From NCBI RefSeq assembly GCF_024124825.1, contig NZ_JAMXSS010000002.1, positions 3,658,001-3,722,000 on the forward strand: a stretch of DNA of 64,000 bases. The letters run 5' to 3'. This document shows positions 27,226-35,788 of the stretch, piece by piece (within the stretch, counting starts at the first letter, position 1; each line of letters begins with the position of its first letter). The notes beneath the pieces were generated by a model. It saw only the letters and a program-made list of their open reading frames with translations. It was not told where the DNA came from and made no database searches. The position numbers and the translations under genes were made by a program. The stretch is from Arthrobacter sp. H16F315. Lineage in GTDB: Bacteria; Actinomycetota; Actinomycetes; Actinomycetales; Micrococcaceae.

Positions 27226-27768
27226 TTAGATCGCTCGCTTCCTAAGCCGGCGCCGCTCGCGCTCGGAGAGGCCACCCCAGATTCCGAAACGCTCGTCGTT
27301 CGACAGAGCGTATTCGAGGCACTGCGAGCGGACGTTGCACGCCCCGCAGACCTTCTTGGCGTCGCGTGTGGAGCCGCCCTTCTCGGGGAAGAATGCCTCC
27401 GGGTCCGTCTGGGCGCAGAGCGCGTCCGTCTGCCAGCCAAGCTCGCCTTCGTCGTCGAAGTCCTGCTGGGAGGGCAGTCCGATCCACACCGGCTGCGTGG
27501 TGGTGCCGGCATGGAGGGTCTGAAGTTCCATCGGGGGATCGTGAAGATCGTTTTCCTGGTCCGGTCCGGACAGGAGTTCATCGTGCGCCGCAAGGAAGGC
27601 AGTCGCCTGGTCCTGCAGCGAGTCTTTGGCCCGTTCGTTGTAACGGTCCGCTGCGTCCGGGTCGGCCGGATCGACGTACCAATCGCTCGGTACTCCGCGT
27701 GAACGGTACGTGGCCGTGGCCTGCCCAGCAACGACGGCCTGTTCATGGATACGCTCTGCTAGCCCCAT
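27226..27768 (-). CDS. whiB: WhiB-family iron-sulfur transcription factor (WhiB2/WhmD type)
   Basis: An actinobacterial regulator with a [4Fe-4S] cluster; WhiB2-type members control septation. The 180-residue product has cluster cysteines 118, 141, 144 and 150 (ALCAQTD, KKVCGACNVRSQC), the GIWGGLSERERRRLRK DNA-binding tail (162-177) and an unusually long N-terminal half. An internal Met80 (27531) would give a normal-sized 101-residue WhiB. The long form is favoured by AAAGGGA just upstream of ATG 27768 and by a promoter about 90-120 bases upstream. The assignment to WhiB2 rests on neighbours (DUF3499, zincin, TIGR03089) shared with Rv3260c. Confidence 0.92.
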   Translation of the reverse strand: MGLAERIHEQAVVAGQATATYRSRGVPSDWYVDPADPDAADRYNERAKDSLQDQATAFLAAHDELLSGPDQENDLHDPPMELQTLHAGTTTQPVWIGLPSQQDFDDEGELGWQTDALCAQTDPEAFFPEKGGSTRDAKKVCGACNVRSQCLEYALSNDERFGIWGGLSERERRRLRKRAI

Positions 27769-28119
27769 TGGCGTTCCCTTTCTGGTTTTGCGGCCCTTGC
27801 CTGTCCCGTTGACACTCGGTTTGAGTACAGGATTCAGCTCGTTGGCCTTCGATACCTAATTACACGCGTGTAAGTATCCGGTAGTCAAGCCACGCCGGGG
27901 ATAATAATCACTTTCCTACCCGAACGCCGGGCACGCCACGCGAGTAATTTTTTGGCACCAGCCCGTTGATTACGCGGATTAATCAGCGTACTGAGCACTT
28001 CCGGGGACATTTAGCTGAATTTTAGGCAAACTTCCCCGTGCGCCGTGGCGCCGCTGAGCCACACCCCCGCGGCGCAGGTGATGGAGATCACGCCGGTATC
28101 GCCGTGGCAAGATGAACCC
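27769..28119. other. Divergent control region of whiB and TIGR03089 gene
   Basis: This 351-base gap is visibly AT-richer than its surroundings, especially 27850-28025. It holds the whiB promoter and its palindrome (own entries) and, at 28108-28113, CAAGAT six bases before the TIGR03089 start. The stretch 27900-28030 contains several A/T runs but no coding frame or clear hairpin that I can support. Confidence 0.6.
27859..27888 (-). promoter_or_regulatory. whiB promoter with overlapping palindromic operator
   Basis: On the minus strand TTGACT (27883-27888) and TGTAAT (27859-27864) are separated by 18 bases, a good -35/-10 pair. A perfect 14-bp palindrome, TTACACGCGTGTAA (27860-27873), covers most of the -10 and the adjoining spacer. 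A dimeric regulator bound there would block RNA polymerase. The predicted mRNA leader is about 80 bases. Confidence 0.6.
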
Positions 28120-28824
28120 ATGAGCATCCCGGCAATCGAACTGATGACAGCCCTGCGTTCCGGCCAGTCGACCTCTCCTCGGCTGACTTGGTACGGGCCC
28201 GACTCCGAGCGGGTAGAGCTTTCCGGCCGGGTTTTGGACAACTGGGTCGCAAAGACAGGCAACCTGTTGCAGGACGAGCTCGACGCCGAGCCCGGGACGC
28301 GGTTGCGGCTGGACCTGCCGGCGCACTGGAAGTCCGCCATCCTCGCCCTCGCGGCCTGGCAGCTCGGCATGGAGGTTGTGTTCGGCGACGCCGAGGCCGA
28401 ACTGCTGGCCACCGCCGATCCCGGCCCCGGCGCAGCGCTCGGCGCCTTCGACGCCGTCCTGGCTGTGGCGCTGCCGGCGTTGGCCATGCGCTGGCCGGGT
28501 GAGCTGCCCAGCAGTGTGCTGGACTATGCCGCCGAGGTGCGCTCCCACGGCGACGTCTTGATGCCGCATGTGGCTCCGGAGGCCTCACGGCGGGCCGTGC
28601 GGTCAGCAACCGGGGCAGAGCATAGCCACGGCGGATTGCTGGACGGCTTTGCGGCGGCCCCGGCGGACGGCGTGCGGTTGCTGGTGCCGGCCGGCAACGG
28701 CTTGGAAGCAGCGTTGGCCCAGGCCTTGGGCGCCTGGCACCATAACGGTTCGGTGGTGCTGGTGCACCCCGAGGTCACGGTAACGGAAAAGCTGCTCGCG
28801 GACGAGCGCGTCAACGGCGGCTAA
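28120..28824 (+). CDS. TIGR03089 family protein
   Basis: A 234-residue actinobacterial protein resembling a shortened adenylate-forming enzyme N-domain; function unknown. Visible features are PRLTWYGPDSERVELSGRVLDNWVAK, a GTRLRLDLPAHWKSAILALAAWQLG segment like the start of acyl-CoA ligases, and a C-terminal GVRLLVPAGNGLEAALAQALGAWHHNGSVVLVHPE-like region, with no ATP-loop TSGTTG. The ATG at 28120 is preceded by CAAGAT six bases upstream and no Shine-Dalgarno. In M. tuberculosis Rv3268 holds the same place near the LCP, purK/purE and gtrA genes. Confidence 0.82.
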   Translation: MSIPAIELMTALRSGQSTSPRLTWYGPDSERVELSGRVLDNWVAKTGNLLQDELDAEPGTRLRLDLPAHWKSAILALAAWQLGMEVVFGDAEAELLATADPGPGAALGAFDAVLAVALPALAMRWPGELPSSVLDYAAEVRSHGDVLMPHVAPEASRRAVRSATGAEHSHGGLLDGFAAAPADGVRLLVPAGNGLEAALAQALGAWHHNGSVVLVHPEVTVTEKLLADERVNGG

Positions 28825-28832
28825 GGGCTGCC

Positions 28833-29411
28833 TTAGGCCGGCGGGCCGGGGACTTCCCGGTCCTTGGCGGTGCTGCCCTGGACTATGTGGCTCTCGAGTG
28901 CGGGGCCGGACTGGGTGTGCGGGTGCCGCTCGATGATCTCGTGGTCGTGGGAGAATTCCGGTTCTTCGTCGAGTTCCTTATTAAAGACCAGGAAACGGTA
29001 GGCGAAAAAGCGCACCACTGTGGCAACCAGGATGCCAACAATGCCGGCGGCGAACAGCATGTTTTTGTCCGTCACGTTGAAGCTGTACTTGGCGAGGGCC
29101 GTGAACCCGGTGGAGATACCGATGCCAATGCCGTTGATCAGGATGAACATCGCGAGCTCACGGAGGACGTTGTCCTGGCGGCGGTGGCGGAAAGTCCAGA
29201 AACGGTTCGCAATCCAGGAGAAGATCGTGGCGAGGGTGGCGCCGACAAAGCGGGCTTTGGCTTCGCTGTCGGTCATCGGCCCGTGCATCAGGTAGTAAGT
29301 CAGGCCGTTGTCAATAATGAACGCCACCCCGCCGACGGCACCGAACTTGGCGACTTCGCGCCAGAACAGCGAGGCAAGTCCGCGCAAGCGCTCGGTAAGT
29401 GTAGTAATCAT
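28833..29411 (-). CDS. GtrA family membrane protein
   Basis: GtrA-type proteins have four membrane helices and are thought to flip or help export polyprenyl-linked sugars. The 192-residue protein shows EVAKFGAVGGVAFIIDNGLTYY, ATIFSWIANRFWTFRHRR and two further helices ending VRFFAYRFLVFNKE, followed by an acidic/His-rich cytoplasmic tail. ATG 29411 has GGAGGG three bases upstream; upstream codons to 29453 are not needed. It is convergent with TIGR03089 with 8 bases between stops. Rv3277 is the counterpart next to purK in M. tuberculosis. The sugar carried is unknown. Confidence 0.88.
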   Translation of the reverse strand: MITTLTERLRGLASLFWREVAKFGAVGGVAFIIDNGLTYYLMHGPMTDSEAKARFVGATLATIFSWIANRFWTFRHRRQDNVLRELAMFILINGIGIGISTGFTALAKYSFNVTDKNMLFAAGIVGILVATVVRFFAYRFLVFNKELDEEPEFSHDHEIIERHPHTQSGPALESHIVQGSTAKDREVPGPPA

Positions 29412-29664
29412 GACCCTCCGTGGCCGTCGTAAACTCGTAGGCCATTGGGCCAACGGCCCATTTTAGCGCCGATTCCCGGCAGCTCACCGCCTCCAGCGGT
29501 CCGGCCGCCGCAACCGACCAACGTGGAATCATGCCGGCGGCCGGTTGCCGTGCCGGGCGCGTCCCCCGCCGAAGCTTACTTAAATCCGGCCAATGACAGC
29601 CCGGAACCCGCTCCGGGACTACCAAAAGCCGGGTTATTGCGAGCTTTTCGGTAGGCTGGGGCTT

Positions 29665-30861
29665 GTGACTTTTCCTGTGATCGGTGTAGTTGGCGGCGGC
29701 CAGCTCGCCCGTATGATGGCCCCCGCGGCCACCGCCCTGGGCTTCGAGCTCCGCGTCCTCGCCGAAGCTGAGGACGTTTCGGCAGTTTCGGCCGTGGCCC
29801 ATGCCCCGGTCGGTGACTACACCGACTTGGACCATCTCCTTGAGTTCTCCCGCGGCCTTGACGTCCTGACCTTCGACCATGAGCACGTTCCCACCGAGCA
29901 CCTGCGGGCCCTGCAGCGGGCCGGTGTCAACGTCCACCCCGGACCGGATGCGCTGGTCAATGCCCAGGACAAGCTTGTGATGCGGGCCGCCGTCGACCGC
30001 CTGGAGCTGCCCAATCCGCGCTGGGCCGCCGTCGACGGCGTCGCCGCCCTGATCGCGTTCGGTGCGGACAGCGGCTGGCCCGTTGTCCTGAAGACCCCGC
30101 GCGGCGGATACGACGGCAAGGGCGTGCGGATCGTGGACTCCGCAGCCGACGCCGAGGAAACCGCGGACTGGTTCGAGGCAATGTCGCCGCTGCTCGCCGA
30201 GGCCAAAGTGGAATTCAGCCGGGAACTCTCGGCCCTTGTAGCCAGGACACCCGACGGCGAGTCGCGGGCCTGGCCCGTGGTGCATACCGTCCAGGTCGAC
30301 GGTGTCTGCGACGAAGTCATCGCCCCGGCGCTGGAGATCCCGCTGGACGTCGCTGCCGCGGCGGAGAGTGCCGCCTTGCGGATCGCCAATGAGCTCGGCG
30401 TCACGGGGGTGATGGCGGTGGAACTGTTCGAAACCCCCGGCGTGGGTGCCGGCTTCCTGATCAACGAACTGGCGATGCGTCCGCACAACACCGGTCACTG
30501 GACACAGGACGGCTCGGTGACAAGCCAGTTCGAACAGCATCTGCGGGCAATCCTCAATCTGCCGCTGGGCGCCACGGACCTGCTGGGTCCAGTTGTGGTG
30601 ATGAAGAACTTCCTGGGCGGCGCGAACGAGGATCTGTTCTCCGCCTACCCGGCAGCCCTGGCCAGCGAACCGGCAGCAAAGGTCCACTGCTACGGCAAGT
30701 CCGTGCGGCCGGGGCGCAAGATCGGCCACGTTAACCTCATCGGCGGTTCCGTGGCCGAGGTCGACTCGGTGCGCGACCGCGCCGCCACGGTCGCAAACAT
30801 CATCCGCAACGGCGGGCCCCAGTCCCGCACCGCCGCCGGTGCCCACGAGGAGAACGCATGA
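29665..30861 (+). CDS. purK: N5-carboxyaminoimidazole ribonucleotide synthase
   Basis: PurK is an ATP-grasp enzyme that carboxylates AIR with bicarbonate and ATP in purine synthesis. The 398-residue protein has [13 protein letters not shown] at the N-terminus, [27 protein letters not shown] (ATP lid), [19 protein letters not shown] and GHVNLIG near the end. The GTG at 29665 is seven bases after TAGGCT (29652-29657) and lacks a good Shine-Dalgarno, so it may be leaderless. Its TGA overlaps the purE ATG as ATGA, giving tight coupling of the consecutive PurK and PurE reactions. Confidence 0.95.
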   Translation: MTFPVIGVVGGGQLARMMAPAATALGFELRVLAEAEDVSAVSAVAHAPVGDYTDLDHLLEFSRGLDVLTFDHEHVPTEHLRALQRAGVNVHPGPDALVNAQDKLVMRAAVDRLELPNPRWAAVDGVAALIAFGADSGWPVVLKTPRGGYDGKGVRIVDSAADAEETADWFEAMSPLLAEAKVEFSRELSALVARTPDGESRAWPVVHTVQVDGVCDEVIAPALEIPLDVAAAAESAALRIANELGVTGVMAVELFETPGVGAGFLINELAMRPHNTGHWTQDGSVTSQFEQHLRAILNLPLGATDLLGPVVVMKNFLGGANEDLFSAYPAALASEPAAKVHCYGKSVRPGRKIGHVNLIGGSVAEVDSVRDRAATVANIIRNGGPQSRTAAGAHEENA

Positions 30862-31469
30862 GCGTCAGCAACACCGTCCCGTCCACGGACCGGTCCCCCG
30901 CAGCCGCGGACACCGAGCCCGAGGCCCCGATCGTTGGGCTCGTGATGGGTTCGGACTCCGACTGGCCCGTGATGGAGGCAGCTGCCGAGGCCCTCGCCGA
31001 GTTCGGGATCCCTTTTGAGGCGGACGTTGTCTCCGCGCACCGGATGCCGCTTGAAATGATCCGTTACGGCCAGACGGCCCATGAGCGCGGCCTGCGTGTG
31101 ATCATCGCCGGCGCCGGCGGCGCGGCCCACCTGCCCGGCATGCTCGCCGCCGTCACTCCCCTGCCGGTCATCGGCGTCCCGGTCCCGCTCAAAACCCTCG
31201 ACGGGATGGACTCCCTGCTCTCCATCGTCCAGATGCCCGCCGGGGTACCGGTCGCGACAGTATCCATCGGCGGGGCCCGCAACGCCGGGCTCCTGGCCGT
31301 GCGCATCCTGGCCTCGGGCGCGGACCCGCTGGCCGTAAGACTCCGTGCGGAACTTCTCGACTTCGCCCGGGAGCTCAACGACGTCGCCACCCGGAAGGGC
31401 GCGAACCTGCGGCACAAGGTGGGCGACGTGTTCGCAGCCGCAAACGTTGTCACCCGGGGCAGCCGTTAA
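30858..31469 (+). CDS. purE: N5-carboxyaminoimidazole ribonucleotide mutase
   Basis: PurE (class I) converts N5-CAIR to CAIR. The 203-residue protein has a 28-residue variable leader and then the conserved [49 protein letters not shown] and [22 protein letters not shown] segments. The start ATG overlaps the purK stop. Ten bases after purE comes the LCP gene with its own Shine-Dalgarno, so the transcript probably continues. Confidence 0.95.
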   Translation: MSVSNTVPSTDRSPAAADTEPEAPIVGLVMGSDSDWPVMEAAAEALAEFGIPFEADVVSAHRMPLEMIRYGQTAHERGLRVIIAGAGGAAHLPGMLAAVTPLPVIGVPVPLKTLDGMDSLLSIVQMPAGVPVATVSIGGARNAGLLAVRILASGADPLAVRLRAELLDFARELNDVATRKGANLRHKVGDVFAAANVVTRGSR

Positions 31470-31479
31470 GGATCACCAG

Positions 31480-33117
31480 ATGACCAACAGTTACGCCCCT
31501 TCCCGTCAGCCGGCGCCACGGAACCCGAGAGCTTCCGGGTCCCTCACGGATCCCGTTCGCTACCCCTCGGGAGCGGCTGTCCCGGTCCGGATCAAACGTG
31601 CTTTTTTGCTGGTCCTGATGACGCTGCTGGTGCCCGGCAGCGCCCAGACGGTCGCCGGCGACCGGCGGCTGGGACGGATCGCACTCCGTGTCACCCTGAC
31701 CGTCTGGGCGCTGGCGGTTGTTGCCGCGGTGCTCCTCGTGGTGTCCCGGTCGACGCTGATCAATCTGCTCACCAACCGCTTTACCTCGCTGCTGCTGATC
31801 ATCGGGCTCGTGGCGCTGGCCCTCTGCTGGGCAGCCCTGTTTATCAACACCCTGCGACTGATCCGCCTCGTGCTGCTGCCGCCGGGAGTTCGTCCCGCCG
31901 TCGTTATTTCCCTGGTGGTCGCGATGGTCCTCAGCAGTGGCTCCCTGGGCTACGCCGCATACCTGCTCAACGTCAGCCGCGACGCCATCGGCAACATTTT
32001 CTCCGCCGGGCCGACAATTGAGCCCTCAGAGGGCCGCTATAACTTCCTGATGATGGGCGGCGACGCCGGTGCGGACCGAACCGGCCGCCGGCCGGACAGC
32101 CTCTCCGTCATCAGCGTTGACGCCAAAACCGGCCAGACCGCCATCATCTCGGTGCCGCGCAACTTGCAGAACGCACAGTTCAGCAAGGATTCCCCGATGC
32201 GCGCAATTTACCCTGACGGCTACAACTGCGGCGATGAGTGCCTCATCAACGCCATCAATACCGAAGTCACCAACGAGCACAAGGACCTTTACCCCGGTGT
32301 GCAGGACCCCGGTGCGCAAGCCACGCTGGAGGCCGTCTCCGGGACCCTTGGCATAAAGGTCCAGGCCTACGTCCTGGTCGACATGGACGGCTTCGCGAAA
32401 CTTGTGGATGCCATGGGCGGCATTCGGATCAAGGCCGGCGGCTGGGTCCCGATCAGCGGCGAGACCATTGATGAGACCAACGGTATCCACGGCATGCCGC
32501 TGGGCTGGATCCCCGCCGGCGACAATACCCTGGACGGGTACCATGCCCTCTGGTATGGCCGCTCGCGCGAATTCGTGGACGACTACGCCCGGATCGCCCG
32601 CCAGCAATGCGTCCAGCAGGCCATGCTCAAGCAAATGGACCCCGCAACCCTGCTCACGAAGTTCGAAGACATCGCCAAGGCCGGGACCAAGGTGGTCGAA
32701 TCCAACGTCTCGGCCAGCCAGCTCGGAAGTTTCGTTGACCTGGCCATCAAGGCGAAGGGCCAGGAAACGAAGCGGCTGACCATTGGACCGCCCGACTTCG
32801 ACGCCTCCTTCCCGACGGTCCCGGACTTCGACCAGATCCACCAGAAGGTCGATGCCCTCCTTGGTCCCGCCCCCGCGGCCGCCGGCGACAGCCTCCGCCC
32901 GCAGGACGCCGTCCCCGGGCCGCTGTCCGCCGCCGGCGGGTTGCCGCGCACGCAGCCCGGCACCGAGCCCGGGCCGTCGTCGGACTTCACCCCGGTGACA
33001 ACCACACCGGACGGCGAGCCGATCACCGAAGACATGCTGAACCAGTTCAAACTCGACGGTGATGAGCAGTCCATCCGCAACCTGGTGGCCACCAACGGCC
33101 AGTGCGCTCCGCTCTAG
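31480..33117 (+). CDS. LCP (LytR-CpsA-Psr) family cell-wall polymer ligase
   Basis: LCP enzymes attach teichoic acid, arabinogalactan or capsule-type polymers from polyprenyl pyrophosphate carriers to peptidoglycan. The 545-residue protein has four hydrophobic segments (about 42-175), then the LCP domain: YNFLMMGGDAGADRTGRRPDSLSVISVD, SVPRNLQ, VDMDGFAKLVDAMGGI, LDGYHALWYGRSR. A Pro/Ala-rich region and a short conserved tail NLVATNGQCAPL follow. The ATG at 31480 has AAGGA seven bases upstream. The N-terminal multi-helix module is typical of actinobacterial LCPs. Rv3267 has the corresponding place. Confidence 0.92.
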   Translation: MTNSYAPSRQPAPRNPRASGSLTDPVRYPSGAAVPVRIKRAFLLVLMTLLVPGSAQTVAGDRRLGRIALRVTLTVWALAVVAAVLLVVSRSTLINLLTNRFTSLLLIIGLVALALCWAALFINTLRLIRLVLLPPGVRPAVVISLVVAMVLSSGSLGYAAYLLNVSRDAIGNIFSAGPTIEPSEGRYNFLMMGGDAGADRTGRRPDSLSVISVDAKTGQTAIISVPRNLQNAQFSKDSPMRAIYPDGYNCGDECLINAINTEVTNEHKDLYPGVQDPGAQATLEAVSGTLGIKVQAYVLVDMDGFAKLVDAMGGIRIKAGGWVPISGETIDETNGIHGMPLGWIPAGDNTLDGYHALWYGRSREFVDDYARIARQQCVQQAMLKQMDPATLLTKFEDIAKAGTKVVESNVSASQLGSFVDLAIKAKGQETKRLTIGPPDFDASFPTVPDFDQIHQKVDALLGPAPAAAGDSLRPQDAVPGPLSAAGGLPRTQPGTEPGPSSDFTPVTTTPDGEPITEDMLNQFKLDGDEQSIRNLVATNGQCAPL

Positions 33118-33175
33118 CGCCGTCGAGCAGTCTTTTTCCGTAACAGGCTTCCACAACAGACAGGGACACCCGGCA

Positions 33176-34468
33176 GTGTACGAACTCGAAAATGTCCTCC
33201 GCCCCTATGCCTGGGGCTCCACCACGGCCATTTCCGGTCTCCTGGGCAGGCCGGCTTCAGGCGGTCCCGAAGCGGAGCTGTGGATCGGCGCGCACCCGGA
33301 TTCCCCCTCAGTTGCGCTCAGTCCCGCCGGTGCGGGATCAACCGGCGCCCACGCCGCAGTGGCGGACGACGGCGGCCGCCTGGGCTTGGATTCGCTGATC
33401 GCGTTGGACCCCGAGCACCATCTGGGCAGCGACAGTGTTGCCGAATTCGGCCCCCGGCTGCCATTTCTGCTCAAGGTCCTGGCCGCCGACAGTCCGCTGT
33501 CCCTTCAGGTGCACCCGACCCTTGAGCAGGCGCGCGCAGGGTTCGCCCGCGAGGAGGCCACCGGCGTCGGTCACAAGGCCACGGAACGCAACTACAAGGA
33601 TGACAACCACAAGCCGGAGATGATCTTCGCGCTGACACCGTTCGAGGCGTTGTGCGGTTTCAAACCGGCCTCGGAAGCCCGCGCCGTCTTCGATCTGCTG
33701 GTGGCGGACTTTGAGCTGGCCGGCCTCGATCTTCCGGAGCTTGTGCCGCTGCTGCTGCAGGACCTGGCGCAGCCGGACGAGCACACAGCCCTGCAATCGG
33801 CCTTCGAGCGGCTGATCGCCGGCGGCGAGGCCGTAGCCGAGGCGACGGCCGTGATTGCGGCCGCCCTTATCTCCGGCGCACCGACAGCGCCCTACCAGGC
33901 TGAGCTTTCCACAGTCGTGACCCTGAACGCCCAGTATCCGGGCGATCCCGGCGTACTGATTTCGCTGCTGCTCAACCGGATCTCACTGGCACCGGGCGAG
34001 GCTGTCTACCTCCCGGCCGGCAACGTCCACGCCTACCTGCACGGGCTGGGCATCGAGGTCATGGCCGCCTCGGACAACGTGCTGCGTGGCGGGCTGACGC
34101 CTAAGTTCGTGGACGTCCCCGAACTGCTCCGGACCGTTTCCTTCGCGGCCGCCGGTGTGCCGAAGCTCAGCCCCGAGACCACCATGTTGGGCCAGGAGCT
34201 CTTCCGGCCGCCGTTTCGCGAATTCCAGCTGCAGCGCATTGAGCTGGAGTCCGGCGCTGGACCTGTTCCGGTGGCGCAGTCGGGCGCCGCAGTGATCATC
34301 GTGGTGGCCGGATCCGTGCTCCTGGACTCCCCCAAGGGCGAGTTGCGGCTGGAGCGCGGTGCCAGTGCATTCCTGCCCGCCGCCGAGGCACCGGTCAACG
34401 CCCACGCAGTGTCCGGCGCCGCCGGGACCGCCATCGCATTCGCCGTCACTACCGCCCTGAAAGCCTGA
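33176..34468 (+). CDS. manA: Mannose-6-phosphate isomerase, class I
   Basis: A zinc enzyme interconverting fructose-6-phosphate and mannose-6-phosphate, the entry to GDP-mannose and polyprenyl-phosphomannose used by Pmt-type transferases. The 430-residue protein shows LRPYAWGSTTAISGLLG, LPFLLKVLAADSPLSLQVHP (zinc ligands), DDNHKPEMIFALTPFEALCGF and YLPAGNVHAYLHGLG. The GTG at 33176 begins VYELENVLRPYAWGS; AGGGA lies about ten bases upstream. It follows the LCP gene by 58 bases and precedes the FemAB-like gene by four, so the three may form one unit. Confidence 0.94.
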   Translation: MYELENVLRPYAWGSTTAISGLLGRPASGGPEAELWIGAHPDSPSVALSPAGAGSTGAHAAVADDGGRLGLDSLIALDPEHHLGSDSVAEFGPRLPFLLKVLAADSPLSLQVHPTLEQARAGFAREEATGVGHKATERNYKDDNHKPEMIFALTPFEALCGFKPASEARAVFDLLVADFELAGLDLPELVPLLLQDLAQPDEHTALQSAFERLIAGGEAVAEATAVIAAALISGAPTAPYQAELSTVVTLNAQYPGDPGVLISLLLNRISLAPGEAVYLPAGNVHAYLHGLGIEVMAASDNVLRGGLTPKFVDVPELLRTVSFAAAGVPKLSPETTMLGQELFRPPFREFQLQRIELESGAGPVPVAQSGAAVIIVVAGSVLLDSPKGELRLERGASAFLPAAEAPVNAHAVSGAAGTAIAFAVTTALKA

Positions 34469-34472
34469 ATCC

Positions 34473-35465
34473 GTGGACCACTTCCTGCAGAGCCCGGCGT
34501 GGGCCGATTTCCAGCGCAGCCTGGGCCGGACAGTACACCAGCGCTCCGGTCCCGGCTGGAGTTTCCTGGCCATCGAGGAAAGCAACCCGGCCGGAAAACT
34601 CCTCTACGCACCCTACGGCCCGGTCGCCGCCTCGCTGGCTGCTTTCGACGCCGCCGTCGCCGTGCTGACGGACCTGGCCCGCGGCTGCGGCGCGGTGTTT
34701 GTCCGGATCGAACCGGTCGACGCCGGTTTCACGGCCGCTGACGCGGATGCCGTGCTGCGCACGCGCGGCCTCCGTCCCGCCCCGGCCAACCAGCAGCCGG
34801 AACTCAGCTGGGTCGTGGATGTGGACCGCGACTTTAAAGACGTCCTCGCGGATATGAAGCCGGCAAACCGCAACCTGTACCGGAACATCCACAAGAAGGG
34901 CGTAACGTTCCGCTCCAGCCAGGACGCTGGGGAGATCTCCGTGCTGCTGGGGTTCCTGCATCTGACGGCGGCGCGAAACGGTTTTAAGCCGCAAAGCGAC
35001 GACTACCTCACTGCGGTGGCCCGCTCACTGATGCCAGCCGGTGCTGCGACGCTCTTCATCGCCGAACTCGAGGGCGAGCCCATTGCTGCATCCCTGGCCT
35101 ACGATTCCTCGGACACCCGCGTCTATGCCCACGCCGCGCTGGACGACGCGCACCGGAAGCTCAGCGCCGGCATTCCGCTGCTGGTCACACTGATGGCTGA
35201 TGCCAAGGACAGGGGCCTGAAGTTCGTGGACCTGTGGGGCGTGGCACCGGCAGACCAGCCGGAGCACAAGTGGGCCGGGTTCACGGCCTTCAAGAAGTCC
35301 TTCGGCGGCCGTGAAGTCGCCTACCCCGGAACCTGGGATTTGCCGGTGCGGCCCCTGCGCTACGGCGGATACCAGCTGGCCAGAAAGGGCGCGCAGGCCG
35401 CACGCCGCGTACTCGCGGCGGCGCGAAAGGTGCCTGTCCGGCTGCGCAGCGCACTCCGCCGCTAG
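34473..35465 (+). CDS. FemAB-family aminoacyltransferase (peptidoglycan interpeptide bridge type)
   Basis: FemX/A/B enzymes add amino acids from aminoacyl-tRNA to lipid II to build interpeptide bridges. The 330-residue protein begins FLQSPAWADFQRSLGR (family opening), has LLYAPYGPVA, DVLADMKPANRNLYRNIHKKGV and, in the second GNAT-like fold, LEGEPIAASLAYDSSDTRVYAHAALDD and VDLWGVAP..EHKWAGFTAFKKSFGG. The basic C-terminus is typical. It starts at GTG 34473, four bases after manA. Arthrobacter peptidoglycans vary in the bridge; the residue added here cannot be read from sequence. Confidence 0.9.
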   Translation: MDHFLQSPAWADFQRSLGRTVHQRSGPGWSFLAIEESNPAGKLLYAPYGPVAASLAAFDAAVAVLTDLARGCGAVFVRIEPVDAGFTAADADAVLRTRGLRPAPANQQPELSWVVDVDRDFKDVLADMKPANRNLYRNIHKKGVTFRSSQDAGEISVLLGFLHLTAARNGFKPQSDDYLTAVARSLMPAGAATLFIAELEGEPIAASLAYDSSDTRVYAHAALDDAHRKLSAGIPLLVTLMADAKDRGLKFVDLWGVAPADQPEHKWAGFTAFKKSFGGREVAYPGTWDLPVRPLRYGGYQLARKGAQAARRVLAAARKVPVRLRSALRR

Positions 35466-35499
35466 GTCTTCGCACCGCGGACCGGCTCATCCCCCCAGC

Positions 35500-35780
35500 T
35501 GGACATGCCCCGCGTCAGACTTGGCGAGTGGACACAACACCACTATGTCCACTCCCGGGCGTGACCAGCGGACATGTCCGTCGGTGGGGGCACGTCCCGG
35601 CCGCAAAACTGGACATGTCCGTCGGGAGGCAACACGTTTCCGGGTCTGACCAGTGGACATGCCCCGCGTCAGACTTGGCGACTGGACACAACACCACTGT
35701 GTGCACTCCCGGGCGTGACGAGCGGACATGTCCGTCGGTGGGGGCACGTCCCGGCCGCAAAACTGGACATGTCCGTCGGG
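35500..35780. repeat. Pair of 127-bp direct repeats carrying GGACATGTCC palindromes
   Basis: Copy 1 is 35500-35626 and copy 2 is 35654-35780, a 154-base period, with four mismatches by my alignment (about 97% identity). Each unit opens TGGACATGCCCCGCGTCAGA, has TGGACACAACACCACT in the middle, and contains two perfect copies of the palindrome GGACATGTCC followed by GTCGG. The block fills the gap between the FemAB-like stop and the galE stop (convergent). Nothing else of note is seen in this 323-base gap, and any reading frames here are by-products of the repeat. Confidence 0.9.
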
Positions 35781-35788
35781 CGGCGTCC

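Noticed and set aside
35500..35780. CRISPR array
   Set aside because: Only two long near-identical units with a 27-base gap; no short regular repeats, spacers or cas genes.
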